Below are positions 1 through 9,278 of a stretch of DNA of 15,113 bases, piece by piece. Numbering within the stretch: the first letter of the stretch is position 1; the number at the start of each line of letters is the position of its first letter. A program made the position numbers and the translations under genes. Below the pieces are notes generated by a model. The model saw only the letters and a list, made by a program, of their open reading frames with translations, was not told the DNA's origin and did no database searches. This stretch comes from Multifurca ochricompacta (taxonomy: Eukaryota; Basidiomycota; Agaricomycetes; Russulales; Russulaceae): the NCBI GenBank assembly GCA_022496185.1, contig WTXG01000532.1, positions 1-15,113 of the forward strand. The letters run 5' to 3'.

Positions 1-167
1 ACCCACTCATGCGGCTTTTCCTTTCATCGAGCTTGACTGGTAATTTTTTTTAATATATTATATTATATTCCTCTGATTTATTCATGCTAGATATCAAAAA
101 ACATCACGCGCGTAGATTACCATGTAAACTGCTTAGTAATAATGTCAGTAATATTTGAACTATCTGG

Positions 168-203
168 GAACTGCTTTGCGAACCGCTTTGTGAACTGCTT
201 TGC
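168..203. repeat. 12-nt tandem repeat, 3 copies
   Basis: Three head-to-tail copies of a 12-nt unit (GAACTGCTTTGC, GAACCGCTTTGT, GAACTGCTTTGC). Copies 1 and 3 are identical and copy 2 differs at two positions. No coding context is visible; it is probably a small satellite-like expansion. Confidence 0.85.
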
Positions 204-239
204 AAAACCAAAAAAGGCGATAAACAATGACTAGACTAA

Positions 240-343
240 GTAGCCCTAAATTTGAAAAGTAGCCTCAGATTTGAAAAGTAGCCTCAGATTTGAAAAGTAG
301 CCTCAGATTTGAAAAGTAGCTCTACATTTGAAAAGTGGCTCTA
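240..343. repeat. 19-nt tandem repeat, 5 copies plus a partial
   Basis: A minisatellite with a 19-nt unit of form GTAGCCTCAGATTTGAAAA. Units lie at 240-258, 259-277, 278-296, 297-315 and 316-334, with a partial sixth copy to about 343. The three central copies are identical, while the outer copies carry substitutions (CCTAAA and TCTACA in place of CTCAGA). That pattern is expected when an array homogenises from its centre. No gene overlaps it. Confidence 0.92.
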
Positions 344-384
344 AGCATCCAGACAAGCCCGCTAGAGCTAACCGAGAATCTGGA

Positions 385-427
385 TTGCTGGATTGGCTGG
401 AATGGCTGGCACTAGCCAATCCAGCAA
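385..427. repeat. Perfect 14-bp inverted repeat (hairpin)
   Basis: TTGCTGGATTGGCT at 385-398 is the exact reverse complement of AGCCAATCCAGCAA at 414-427, with a 15-nt loop that itself contains GGCTGG repeats. It could form a strong hairpin. It sits next to the end of the truncated FunK1 copy that begins near 449, so it may mark a rearrangement breakpoint or a small inverted-repeat element. Confidence 0.85.
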
Positions 428-448
428 AATGTCATTTTCCTGATGTAG

Positions 449-575
449 TGGGTCCGACGAATCTTTTGCAAGCGTCGAAGGTCATTTAGTGGTACCGGCC
501 GAGGTGAATCTTTTTGGGCTTGACTTCCTGGGAAATATCTGGGTTTGGACATATTGTGAGACGAGTAGAACATGG
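449..575 (-). pseudogene. Truncated 5' fragment of a second FunK1 kinase gene
   Basis: On the minus strand this stretch matches the 5' end of the FunK1 gene at 1375-3736. Both contain a block reading ATGACCTTCGACGCTT (ATG at 485 here, at 3587 in the full gene), followed by codons for (K)FVGP. Upstream of that ATG are further shared islands: GGAAGT, AAGCCCA, ACCTC and GTCTCACAA. The shorter distance between the islands indicates internal deletions. After the FVGP codons the similarity stops and an in-frame stop follows, so no kinase domain is present. Orientation is the same as the full gene, about 3.1 kb away. It is best explained as a degraded tandem duplicate; it cannot encode a working kinase. 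Confidence 0.65.
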
Positions 576-1374
576 TGAGAATCACTCACGGTTGATTGTA
601 AGTCGATAATTGGGGAAGGTGGAATTTTCTAATGAACTTACACTTCTGAATTGCCAGTACGAGTGTCTGGCCTCTACAAACTGCCAACTAACTGTTCGCG
701 TCGAATTTGATCAAAACTCAAGAAATTAAGATACATATCAGAACATAGCAACAATATTGACACAATGGAACGGACAGAGCACCCGACGTCATGCCGCACA
801 TCCAGCTTGGGAGAGAAAGAAAGAAGACGAGAGTGAGGGATTAAGAAAATGCTTGAGTTGGGATTTCAAGTCGGTGATGCCGCGACGCAGAGGCTTATAA
901 CGCTTTTAAGAGATCGCGCAAGAGTAATCCACTGGCACAGGAGTGCTCATATGTATACACATAAGCCATGCTGTCCTATGTCGATGTGAGAGTGTTGGCA
1001 GTCGATTTTCGGGCGACGTTCTGGTTCGACCCTTACGCTTCCTACACTAACGACCGTGGTTCTCCAAGTTTTGCGTTTTTTATGTTATGTTAAGTCATTT
1101 GGTTCTGTTTCCACGCGTGCGATAAAATGCGACTCGGACGTCTAAATGATGAGATGCCCGGGAGTAGCATACTTCTCTCAGCAGCAGAAGGACTACAAGT
1201 GATACCAAACCAGGTGATCAACTTGAATTCACGCAGACACTATAACAAAATCTAAATCAATCTAGAAAGAGGCAGTCCCGATCCCAAACTCGTTATTATT
1301 CAGTAAACTAGAAACTACTTTCTGCGATGGTTTACTGTATAGTGTCTTACTCGTCCCTTTGCTCCGCGATGAAA
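576..1374. other. No gene recognised
   Basis: About 800 bp lying 3' of the FunK1 gene. No open frame here looks coding, and no RNA gene or repeat was seen. CpG is frequent (for example near 781-1060), as in the FunK1 gene and unlike the transposon regions. It is probably ordinary intergenic DNA plus the 3' flank of the kinase gene. Confidence 0.5.
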
Positions 1375-3736
1375 CTACATCACTTGACGGCGTATTGAAC
1401 TAGGTGGCAATCTGCACCAACGAATCTGATCTGAATCCTTCTCCTCAGAGCTGATATCTTCCGCCTTCCGCTTCCGCCGATTTCTGCTCTTCGATGCATC
1501 GTGACCCATATCCGTCTTATCCATGCTACCGTCATCTTCGATGTCCCATTAGATCGAGTACTTATTCATGATGGACAATATAAATTCAGAAGAACGAAGC
1601 TTCTCCTGAGCCTCTTTGACTCGTGAATCACCCCGCCGCTTTTCTTCAATTTTGATTGGTTCCGTCGTCTTGAACCAAGCTGTTGCTCAATATACAGTAA
1701 TAGTCATGAACAAGGAGCGTAGTTCTTCAATTATTTCTACGCATGGGGTGTTGATGAGCCCTTCGGCAGTCGTAAGTAGATCCTCGACAACACCAGGAGG
1801 AAGGTTACCGCCAATGAGCAGAGAATTTTGCCATTACCACCTGTGACGAATGGTCTTGACTTGACTTGATGTACTCATCGAATACCAGTTGCATGTGCTT
1901 TATACATCCGCCATCCTGGAACCCCTGCACTTGGCTATTTGATATAGAAGTACCCAAAAGAATGACTCTAGGTCATCTGAGACTTCATGAGCGGTATATC
2001 GAGTTCCCTTAAACGTGAAATAGAAATGAACTGCCATGTGCCCTGCACAAAATTCAAACTAGCACATAATCCATGAGAAATCTTGACAGATAACATACCG
2101 TGCGTGAATGTTGCCTTGGACCTTCCTCGACGCCCTTGTGCACTTGCTTCGACAAGTCCCAATCGATCAACATTCCAGTGCCCTCATTTGTGATCAAGAT
2201 GTTTCCTGCGCTCACATCCCGATGTAGAATCTGAGCCCTCTCATACGCTGCAGAGTGAGCTGTCGTGACCCATCACCATACATTCCATGAGTAAAAACGA
2301 TATTCCTTACCTACGATCGCCCGAATAACTTCGCACAACTGCCTTGTTGATTTGAATGTGCTAAGAGGCTTTCCAAGGGTCTCCAACACCAGTCGATAAT
2401 GAACATATGGATCGACGTGTGGCTGCCCAGGACACCACTCATGTTCACGCCGGGAATTCTCAGATAGTCCTGTGTCCTTGTCCTTTGTGGGCAAACGAGG
2501 CGGTGGCGGTGCACTCAGGTGACACAGGAACGTCACCAGCTGACCCAATCTTGGTATGTTGGGTACCTGTGCGTCGTGCAGCTTGTGATATAATCACCTT
2601 CCTTTTCAATTCCAGGAAGGTCAGTCCTCCAAAAATCTTGAGGTATACCAAGTTTGTACTTGCAACGTCAAACGCGATATACCGAATGTAGAGCGACCAA
2701 ATAGACCTCCTGTATCCCACACCGCGCTTGGTGTAATGTAAACTCTGAGATCTCCATTGGCGCTTCGATCGTCGTGAACGAGGAACCTCGAAGATCGGCC
2801 TTCTTGGTGTTCTCCAAACCAGGGTATCTCTTCAGTTTAGGAAGTGCTACCTCTGCTTCGTCGTCTGTCACAGGAGTAACAGTGGTGTCATGGCCACGCT
2901 CGATGTCGGAGAGGAAATTGAATCTCCAGATGAATTCGAGGAGGGTGTCGGGTTCGGTAAGCCACTCGAATGATTCTGTGTATATGACACCGCTGCGATC
3001 CCATCGAAGAAGACGACCCTTTTCACCGAAAAGAAAGATGGAAAATGAAAACACACGGAATTGAGATTGATGATGTGCTGAAGCATACGCGATCATCTGG
3101 CCGCACGCTCGGTAAGCGTATCCGAGAATCGTATGTGGCTCTTCGCTTCATCTCCCCTCTTCTTCATCGTCTCCATGTCACGGAATATGTCAGCCTTGTT
3201 CTTATTCTCGATCCACATCTCCATCGTTTTCCAATTCAGTAGCTTTCTCGGCTTTCCCCATCAGAGCGACGAGGATTACTTGAATACACAGATATATCAG
3301 GTTTCAACCGATAAGGCCCATCCTGGACGTAGTAGTGTTGTTAAATTTGAGTTTGGGACAAAGACCAGCTGTCTTAATTGCTGAATCTATATTGGGTGTA
3401 AGTATATAATCATCCATGCATCAGATGGAAGAGAAACTTGCAAATGCGTCCTCATGCTGTGAGGCGGTTGATTCGCCAAACAAGATTCCACCTGTTGGCC
3501 GTGTTTCGCGTGCCTCAGGAACAAATTCCTTCAAAACTCCTTTACTGGCATAGGCCCGACGAATTTCTCGGAAGCGTCGAAGGTCATTTCTTGATAGCGT
3601 TTTGGGCCGTTGGCTGAGGTGTAGAGCTGTGGGCTTCACTTCCTTGAAGATCTCTCTTTAACGGTGTTGTTTTAGAAAGTGTTTTCGCTGAGTGAGGGTC
3701 TTTGGAGTTAGGTGGAGTGCTGCGTTTAGGAGGCAT
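1375..3736 (-). pseudogene. FunK1-family fungal protein kinase, frame-broken
   Basis: A fungus-specific FunK1 kinase read leftward from an ATG at 3736. In order: an N-terminal block (KFVGPMPV at about 3587-3530, then LKEFVPEA); YRLKPDISVYS near 3310; the fold segment FGEKGRLLRWDRSG near 3030-2990; a DFWRTDLPGIEKEGD block near 2640; HYRLVLETLGKPL near 2385; catalytic loop [10 protein letters not shown] (about 2224-2195); metal-binding DWDL near 2155 (DWD where most kinases have DFG); RTGTWQF at the activation segment; SDDLESFFWVLLYQ near 1965-1925; and a basic RRKRKAED tail near 1450 that could be a nuclear signal. Two introns are clear: 2248-2310 (63 nt) and 2043-2098 (56 nt), the second joining RT to GTWQF. 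The reading frame slips at least six times, for example at TTTT near 3535, and an in-frame TAA lies near 1560. Either the gene is dead or these are base-calling errors. Substrate is unknown. Confidence 0.85.
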
Positions 3737-5515
3737 GTTGTGAGACAAGGAGAGCGTGGGGAGGGTTGAATGCAGGGAACACTTACAGGTGGCACTAAAT
3801 AGGTGAGCCTAGACAGTCGGACGCAATCAGATGGAGTATTAGGGTTTCTGGAGCGGTGTTGAGATTATCGATAATGAGTCAACAGGGTCTGAGCGGAGCG
3901 CAACGACTGAGAAGAGCGTGTCGCAAGAAGTTGAACCTTAAGTGGACGCGTTTGGTCACGTGTGGCGTGACTTGACTGGATCTCGAGGACCTGTATCTCT
4001 GTATTACAATTCAATGGGATTGTAGTCACAGTGTCAGTATGTCAGGCTGAAATTGTGTAGGTTTCACCTTAGATCAACTCCTTATGTTAAGCATGTGTAG
4101 GTCTGCTGGGCCAAAATTACCCATCTTGGCATGCAGCATAATAGGGAGGAGAATTCACTGACACACTGACACCGACACGTGTGCAAGGAAGGGATGATGG
4201 CTGGGTCTCAATGCGCTTTTTTTGTTGTTGCTCAACATTACTTCTATGGCACTCTACAAACTCTCGATTTATATTGGCACCCCCAATCCCCCATCTATAC
4301 ACGAGGTGGCCCACGATTTTAGATCCGCTTCTTCCACTCATTCGGAATCAAACCCGAAAATTAACTGTGCAATCACTTGCTCTTGTCTCATTTGCCCACC
4401 TGAGATGGTGGAGCTCTGCTTGCCATATATTTAAAATGAATTTCGATATGTATTCTGGGGCAGTCACTTGGTGCTGCAGGACTTCCCACATAAATCCAGG
4501 GCAGCAGTTAAACCCTGCACCTTAGAACAAGACTGAGCACAAAGGCACCCAGCTTCGGTGCCACTTACTTTTGTGTTGCTCTTGAGCAATCAAAGACTAT
4601 TCCAGGATCCGAGTCGTGCAAGGCGGAAGTTAGTGTGGACTAAGGGAGAAGATGTTCGACCAGATGCGCCACCCAGCTCGAGTGAGCAGCTCAGCAGCGT
4701 AAGTTCATCACGGGTCAAATGATCCACGTAATGAATGTACTTCCACACCGTAGAAATACTGGATCGGAGTGGCACTTCTTGGGACTTGCCATACGTTTTG
4801 TGATCCCTAAGACGGGTGCGGGTTTAAATGCCCAAGACGACGAAGACTGGAGTAAACTCAAAAAAGTATCGAGAGCGAGCGTCTCGCGACATCGTGGTGT
4901 TATCGCTCAGAATGGCGTTGACATTAACACATGAAACGACTCGGAAAAGCAAAGAACGTCATGATGACTCAATAATCCGAGGTTGAAAGGTTATTACTGC
5001 AGCGCGATGGGTGAACTCATGACGTTTGCATCGTGATACGGGCACCTGAGATGTGAGTGTGATATTACCTCACAGTGGCACACAGATGAAGGAGGGGTGA
5101 GGGATTTGACTGTGGTGCGGGTGTTGGCATGCGGAACTGCGTCGACGAGATTGCCTTTAACTAAGAACTGAAAGTGCGCATGGGTGGTCATAACCTAGAG
5201 ATTAGTTGAGAACGGAACGGAGGGCGGTAGCAACCGGATCCATTGTCCCGCTCCCGCATAGCCGGTACACTCCTTACTGTGTGCACGCAACACTTTAATT
5301 CTTTGCTTTAATATTACTTTTGCTCTTGGTCGTTGTCATGGCCCTTTGACGTATGGCAACAGGGACCGGCCAGCTCAGTTGCCGCGACGATGCCGCGATT
5401 TGTAAGCAGCTGAGTGAGATTTGTAAGCAGCTGAGTGAGAAAGGCGATCAAGGACCTCAGAGACTCTATTTTTTCACTTGTTTGTATTGATTTTTGATTT
5501 TTGTTTGGAAAGACT
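3737..5515. other. No gene recognised
   Basis: About 1.8 kb between the 5' end of the FunK1 gene and the retroelement. The left part should hold the FunK1 promoter (leftward transcription). Open frames of 60-114 codons occur on both strands but none has recognisable motifs or convincing composition. The only repeat seen is the 21-nt duplication at 5397-5438. I saw no tRNA or other RNA gene. Confidence 0.5.
5397..5438. repeat. 21-nt perfect direct duplication
   Basis: GATTTGTAAGCAGCTGAGTGA occurs twice head to tail (5397-5417, 5418-5438) with no mismatch. The unit is a multiple of three and on the minus strand would encode a repeated heptapeptide, LTQLLTN in one open frame, although no recognisable gene covers it. 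It lies 78 nt left of the retroelement's target duplication. Confidence 0.9.
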
Positions 5516-5520
5516 GTAAG
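5516..5520. repeat. Left target-site duplication GTAAG
   Basis: The 5 nt immediately before the 5' LTR, identical to 12040-12044 immediately after the 3' LTR. A 5-bp duplication is the usual footprint of Ty3/gypsy integrases, and the match fixes both element ends. Confidence 0.93.
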
Positions 5521-5730
5521 TGTCATGAACTGACACCCTAGAAAACCTCCTGACCCCCCAGAAATCCTCAGACGCTCCCAGAGACCTTGTAAAACCCTCA
5601 GAGACGAAGATAACCCTAGATTAAGACCAGAGAAGGGCCGGTCCGGACCAGGGCCGGACTCCTGCCAAATTGGAGACCTGTGGGAAGAATACTAACAGAA
5701 CCCCACAATGTCTAAACAGCAGTGCACAAA

Positions 5731-5758
5731 CTGCGGACTGCGGACTGCGGACTGCGGA
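5731..5758 (+). promoter_or_regulatory. 4 x CTGCGGA repeat in U3
   Basis: Four perfect head-to-tail copies of the 7-mer CTGCGGA lie about 110 nt upstream of the TATA box. The same four copies are in the 3' LTR at 11671-11698. CGG triplets at fixed 7-nt spacing resemble sites bound by fungal Zn2Cys6 regulators, but the binding role is inference; it could simply be a microsatellite. Confidence 0.5.
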
Positions 5759-5867
5759 TTCCTAAGCCCAAAAGTGGGGCTATTCTCATTGGTGGATCAG
5801 TAGGGAGTTAGAGCGAAGTTAACCTCCCCTAAAGTGGTGCACAGACCAAAGTCCCGTTGTAATTACG

Positions 5868-5875
5868 TATATAAA
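5868..5875 (+). promoter_or_regulatory. TATA box of the LTR promoter
   Basis: TATATAAA, followed about 28 nt later by the A of AGACTGTCCA at 5903, the inferred transcript start and the 5' edge of R. An identical box is in the 3' LTR at 11808-11815. The position of initiation is inferred from spacing and from the self-priming match, not observed. Confidence 0.7.
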
Positions 5876-5891
5876 CCCTTTGGGAATAGAA

Positions 5892-5912
5892 TGGACAGCT
5901 CCAGACTGTCCA
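5892..5912 (+). promoter_or_regulatory. 7-bp inverted repeat with candidate self-primer
   Basis: TGGACAG (5892-5898) and CTGTCCA (5906-5912) form a perfect 7-bp inverted repeat around a 7-nt loop. Its right arm, extended to AGACTGTCCA (5903-5912), is the exact complement of the sequence at 6104-6113 just past the LTR. If transcription begins at 5903, the RNA would start with this primer. A further CTGTCCA lies at 6071-6077 in U5. Confidence 0.65.
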
Positions 5913-6103
5913 CTTGTGATCCGGTTCCTGATTACCTAGGAGATTAGCCCCACCTTGTGGAAGGCTTCTCATCCCCTGCCTTTGAGCTGTTCGCTTCGTC
6001 TCCCTTGCACTTTCACCCTCACTCTCATCCTTTGCCCACTTCCAAATCCCTTCCCCTTCGCATACAACCACTGTCCAGGCAGTCGACAGTGAGTTGTAAC
6101 ATT

Positions 6104-6113
6104 TGGACAGTCT
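6104..6113 (+). promoter_or_regulatory. Candidate primer-binding site (self-priming type)
   Basis: TGGACAGTCT begins 2 nt after the CA end of the 5' LTR, the standard place for a minus-strand primer-binding site. It pairs over 10 nt with AGACTGTCCA at 5903-5912 in the LTR, which sits where the mRNA should start. In Tf1, sushi and related chromoviruses the mRNA 5' end primes its own reverse transcription in this way. A tRNA primer is not excluded, since the site starts with TGG, the complement of a tRNA CCA end. Confidence 0.68.
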
Positions 6114-6132
6114 CTTTCACAGCAGACAGTGA

Positions 6133-8216
6133 CTGACAAAGTGCCCTAGTGTCCCAGAACAGCTCCCCTTGACCAACGCTTCGGATCAAGCAGCCTCCCC
6201 CCCCTACGAGCTTACCCCCCCCCACGAGATCCTCAACTTCGCTGCCTTAGTAGAGGCAGCTGCCACAGCATCCCCGGCCCCTCCTTCATCGGTCTTGCCT
6301 CCTCTGGAACTCCCAGAACTTCATCCTTTCCCTGTGCCCTCCCCCACCCTCCAATTGCCCCTCTTGTCCCTCCAGGCCTCGTAAACGCGTCCAATACCTT
6401 TGGCACCCCCCCCCTCGTTATATTCGTCTGCCAACCCCTGCTCCACCCCTCCCACTGCAGCAAACGCCCTCTCTCCCCGCCACCCTGGCCTTGTCCATCG
6501 GACACCTCCTCCTTCTCTCGTCAATCGCCCCCTTTGCACTGACCATCCAACCAATCCTCACCATATCTTATATACTACTCGCTTGACGGTCATCAAGAGT
6601 CTTGGGTGCCCGCTCAGTTCTCCAGAGAACCTAGCTTCTTTGACCAATTCCCCTGCTTTGTGGACGTGCTCGCTGATCTCCCCCATTATCTCCCTGGTGT
6701 GGGCATTCCTCTCCGCTTTCCTCACTTTCACAACGTTCCTATTCGTCCTCGCCTTGATCGATTTCTTCGTTCCCCTCATTACCCCCCTCCCACTTTGTAA
6801 ACCTCAATCTTTGTGCCAAAGTAGGTTATTTGGCCCCCAACCCTCGCACTTTCCAAAGGGGCCTGCTGGTCTATTCCTGGAACGCTTCCCTTGCCCGCTT
6901 GAATCGCACCCTCTCCCCAGAACTGCAAGACATCTTTAGTGGGGCAAGAACATTACTCCAAGGCTTTGATCTCCTGGACGGACGATTTATCAGCCTCTTC
7001 GGCACCCTAAATTTTACTGATCTAGGTGTTACAATAGAAGACAGATATTTTACTGTTCGAGACGCACTTAGAACCCACCCAGAGCTCATCCCCTTCACCC
7101 AAGCAGTACGTTTACCTACCAACCCTGTCCCCCTCCTCCCCATTCAGCCTGCAGACGGGTATACCTGCTTTGAAGACATAGATTTCGATAGTAACCTCTA
7201 AACAGTACGTTGTGCATCTAACTGTAGAGGTCCCTGGTAAATAAAGACGTCTCTTGGTCCGGGAAAATAGTGTCCTTCCCTGCAGAAAGAGAAGAGCGTC
7301 TCCAACGCGTCCAAAGACAATTCAACCACCTTTTCCAGCTTCACAGAGAAGCACAGCTCGCCCTCCTCTATCCAGAACCACTTATCAGCACCCTCCACGA
7401 CGACGGACAAGCAGAAGGTTGGTGTGACGTCGATACCATCTATCTCCCCCTTCGAATTCTCCTCCCCTTTGGACAAGTCCTCTCCCAAACCCAGTACAAC
7501 CAGTTCCTGTCCGGGCCCTGTCAGGCCATCCCTCGAGACTCCCAGCACCAACTTCTCTATTGGCACCTTGCTCAACTCACCCATTCCACAGGAGACCCCC
7601 TTGAAACACTCCTAGTCTGTGTCAACGACGAATACCTCTGGAAAGAACACATTCCCCCTCGAACCCCAGAACTCGAAACACTCTTGCTCAGAGGAGAACG
7701 CCTCTACTACCTCTCCACCTTTCGTCTAGACCATACCCGAATCAACCTCACCTTTGACGAGATCCGCCTTCACTCTGCTCCCTCCCCTTCTGGCTGGCGC
7801 CTTGTAGAAACAGAAGGGATACAAATTGAATACCTGTGGACTGCTGATTACTGGGAGACCACCTCACGCAACCACTGCCCCTTCCTTGTTAACCCCCCAT
7901 CTTCACAGACCCCCCCTATCTCCCCACCTACACCGAACTTTCCCCAGAACCAGAAGAGCTCGCCTTCCCTACCCTTTCCCTTGCAGCAGTCACCCAAGAA
8001 GAAGAACGCCTCACCCAGACCCAGACAGCCTTAATTGGTAACACTACCACTTGGTCTGATCTCGAGACCCCCACAGAAAACACCTCTGACTTTGAAGAAA
8101 GCTCCCCTGTATCCAGACAACGCTGCCTCTGTGATATTGACCTTGTACCTGTAATTTCGTCCAGATACTCCCCCTACCCCCCCAGGCATAGTATTGTGGA
8201 GGCCTTCAGCCTTTGA
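6133..8216 (+). pseudogene. ORF1 in the gag position, frame-broken, unrecognised
   Basis: Coding-like sequence fills this interval but in shifting frames: frame 1 to the TAA at 6382; probably frame 2 near 6370-6580 (RPRKRVQYLW); frame 3 at 6579-6800; frame 2 at 6782-7201 (RGLLVYSWNASLARLNRTLS, SLFGTLNFTDLGVTI); frame 3 at 7203-7240 (QYVVHLTVEVPG); frame 1 at 7228 to about 7900 (LYYLSTFRLDHTRINLTFDE); frame 3 to TGA at 8214. Each change is consistent with one inserted or lost base. Joined, it would be nearly 700 residues, rich in Pro and Leu and acidic at the end. By position it should be Gag, but I see no CCHC zinc knuckle. There is no ATG at the 5' end of frame 1; an in-frame TTG at 6169 sits where a start could be. 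Function is assigned by position only. Confidence 0.5.
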
Positions 8217-8513
8217 TACATACTTACCCTCGCATTACTCGATCTAAGTAGGGAAAAAGAAATAAAAGACTCCTTTGCATTGTGGCTAGTATTACTGACT
8301 GGGCTATCAACCTGGCGTCCCAACACAGAAGAAGTCAGTCCAACTCCCCCCAAGACAGAAGAAGAAATCCTAGAAGACGCAGTAGCAACGACACCCCTGC
8401 CACACCTGCCCCCATCACACCTCTAGAAGACAAAGAGCACAAACCCACCCCAGCCCTAGTGCACCACCGCCAGAAGACCAACTCCCTCCTGAATACCTCG
8501 CATACCGATCTGT
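8217..8513 (+). pseudogene. ORF1-pol linker, protease region without a protease motif
   Basis: After the TGA at 8214 the same frame stays open to about 8425 (SFALWLVLLTGLSTWRP, then EEVSPTPPKTEEEILEDA). A second frame then encodes [17 protein letters not shown] up to 8514, a typical lead-in to gypsy RT. Chromoviruses normally encode an aspartic protease with a D(S/T)G triad just upstream of here. None is visible in any plus-strand frame between ORF1 and RT. Either it has diverged beyond recognition, is hidden by frame errors, or is absent. Confidence 0.45.
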
Positions 8514-9278
8514 CTTGAAGAGAAAGCCTCTCAACGTTTGCCACAGCACCAGCCATGGGACCATGCCATAGAACTCAAACCAGATGCCAAAGTGCGTGAC
8601 TGCGGCATCTACAAGCTCACCCCTGAAGAACAGAAAGCCCTGGACGTTTTCTTAAATGACCACCTGGCCAAGGGATATATCAGAGAATCTAAGTCCCCCA
8701 TTGCTAGTCCCTTCTTCTTTGTAAAAAAGAAGGATGGAAAACTACGTCCTGTCCAAGATTATCGAGCCTTGAATGAAATCACAGTAAAGAATGCTTACCC
8801 CCTACCCTTGATCCCAGAACTCATTGACAAACTTCACCATGCTCGCTACTTCACCAAGTTTGATATCCGCTGGGGATATAACAATATCCGTATCAAAGAA
8901 GGAGATGAATGGAAAGCCGCCTTTAAGACCAACCGAGGTCTCTTTGAACCCCTTGTCATGTTCTTTGGACTCTGTAACTCCCCTGCCACATTCCAAGCCT
9001 TCATGAATAGAGCCTTCGAAGATCTCCTTGCCACCGACCATGTTGTCATCTATATGGACGACATCTTAATATTTACAGACACTATGGACCACCACAGAAC
9101 ACTTACTCACCAAGTCCTCCAGCGCCTCCAACAGTTTGACTTGTATCTAAAGCCTGAGAAGTGTACCTTTGCTCAGACAACCATTGACTATCTTGGCCTA
9201 GTCATCACAGCTGGCCGTGTCCAGATGGACCCTGCTAAATTAGAGGTATTACGAAATGGCCTCCCCCACGCACCCTAA
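8514..9278 (+). CDS. pol: Pol: reverse transcriptase domain (frame-broken at both ends)
   Basis: The RT copies element RNA to DNA inside the virus-like particle. Reading starts in frame at GAA 8517 (EEKASQRLP, then [10 protein letters not shown]), after a one-base loss relative to the preceding [10 protein letters not shown] frame. Visible motifs: [20 protein letters not shown] at about 8697-8765, palm FTKFDI (catalytic Asp near 8862), [12 protein letters not shown], and catalytic YMDD encoded at 9051-9062. The thumb segment [16 protein letters not shown] follows. At 9252-9257 one base is missing (an A run before TGG), so this frame ends at a spurious TAA at 9276-9278 while the true protein continues in frame 2. 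YMDD rather than YLDD is a tolerated variant. Family identity is certain. Confidence 0.95.
   Translation, partial: LEEKASQRLPQHQPWDHAIELKPDAKVRDCGIYKLTPEEQKALDVFLNDHLAKGYIRESKSPIASPFFFVKKKDGKLRPVQDYRALNEITVKNAYPLPLIPELIDKLHHARYFTKFDIRWGYNNIRIKEGDEWKAAFKTNRGLFEPLVMFFGLCNSPATFQAFMNRAFEDLLATDHVVIYMDDILIFTDTMDHHRTLTHQVLQRLQQFDLYLKPEKCTFAQTTIDYLGLVITAGRVQMDPAKLEVLRNGLPHAP

Larger units (their letters stand above)
5521..6101 (+). repeat. 5' LTR (581 bp)
   Basis: Begins TGTCATGAAC and ends GTTGTAACA, so it has the usual TG...CA ends. The first 15 nt hold a small inverted repeat (TGTCA, 5 nt, TGACA). Relative to the 3' LTR there are two substitutions (5689 A/G and 5761 C/T) and eight one-base indels: six extra bases here and two extra in the 3' copy. 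U3 carries a 10-bp palindrome GGTCCGGACC (5640-5649) and four CTGCGGA units. A TATA box lies at 5868-5875. Confidence 0.96.

Noticed and set aside
2668..3096. 142-codon minus-strand ORF as a separate gene
   Set aside because: It is one in-frame segment of the FunK1 gene; neighbouring segments continue the family motifs on both sides.
4181..4525. 114-codon plus-strand open frame
   Set aside because: No recognisable motif, odd Cys/Trp/Ser-rich composition and opposing open frames of similar size; no support as a gene.
4810..4850. Possible tRNA T-arm (GGGTTTAAATGCCC)
   Set aside because: Stem and loop do not fit a T-arm, and no acceptor or anticodon arm could be placed around it.
6102..6125. 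tRNA-type primer-binding site
   Set aside because: Not fully excluded, but I know no tRNA 3' end matching beyond TGG, whereas a 10-nt match to the inferred mRNA start exists; self-priming preferred.
6400..6939. 179-codon plus-strand open frame, the longest in the gag region
   Set aside because: It begins at TTG, has hydrophobic low-complexity composition in its second half, and overlaps more protein-like segments in other frames (6579-6800 and 6782-7201). Taken as mostly a shadow of a frame-broken ORF1.
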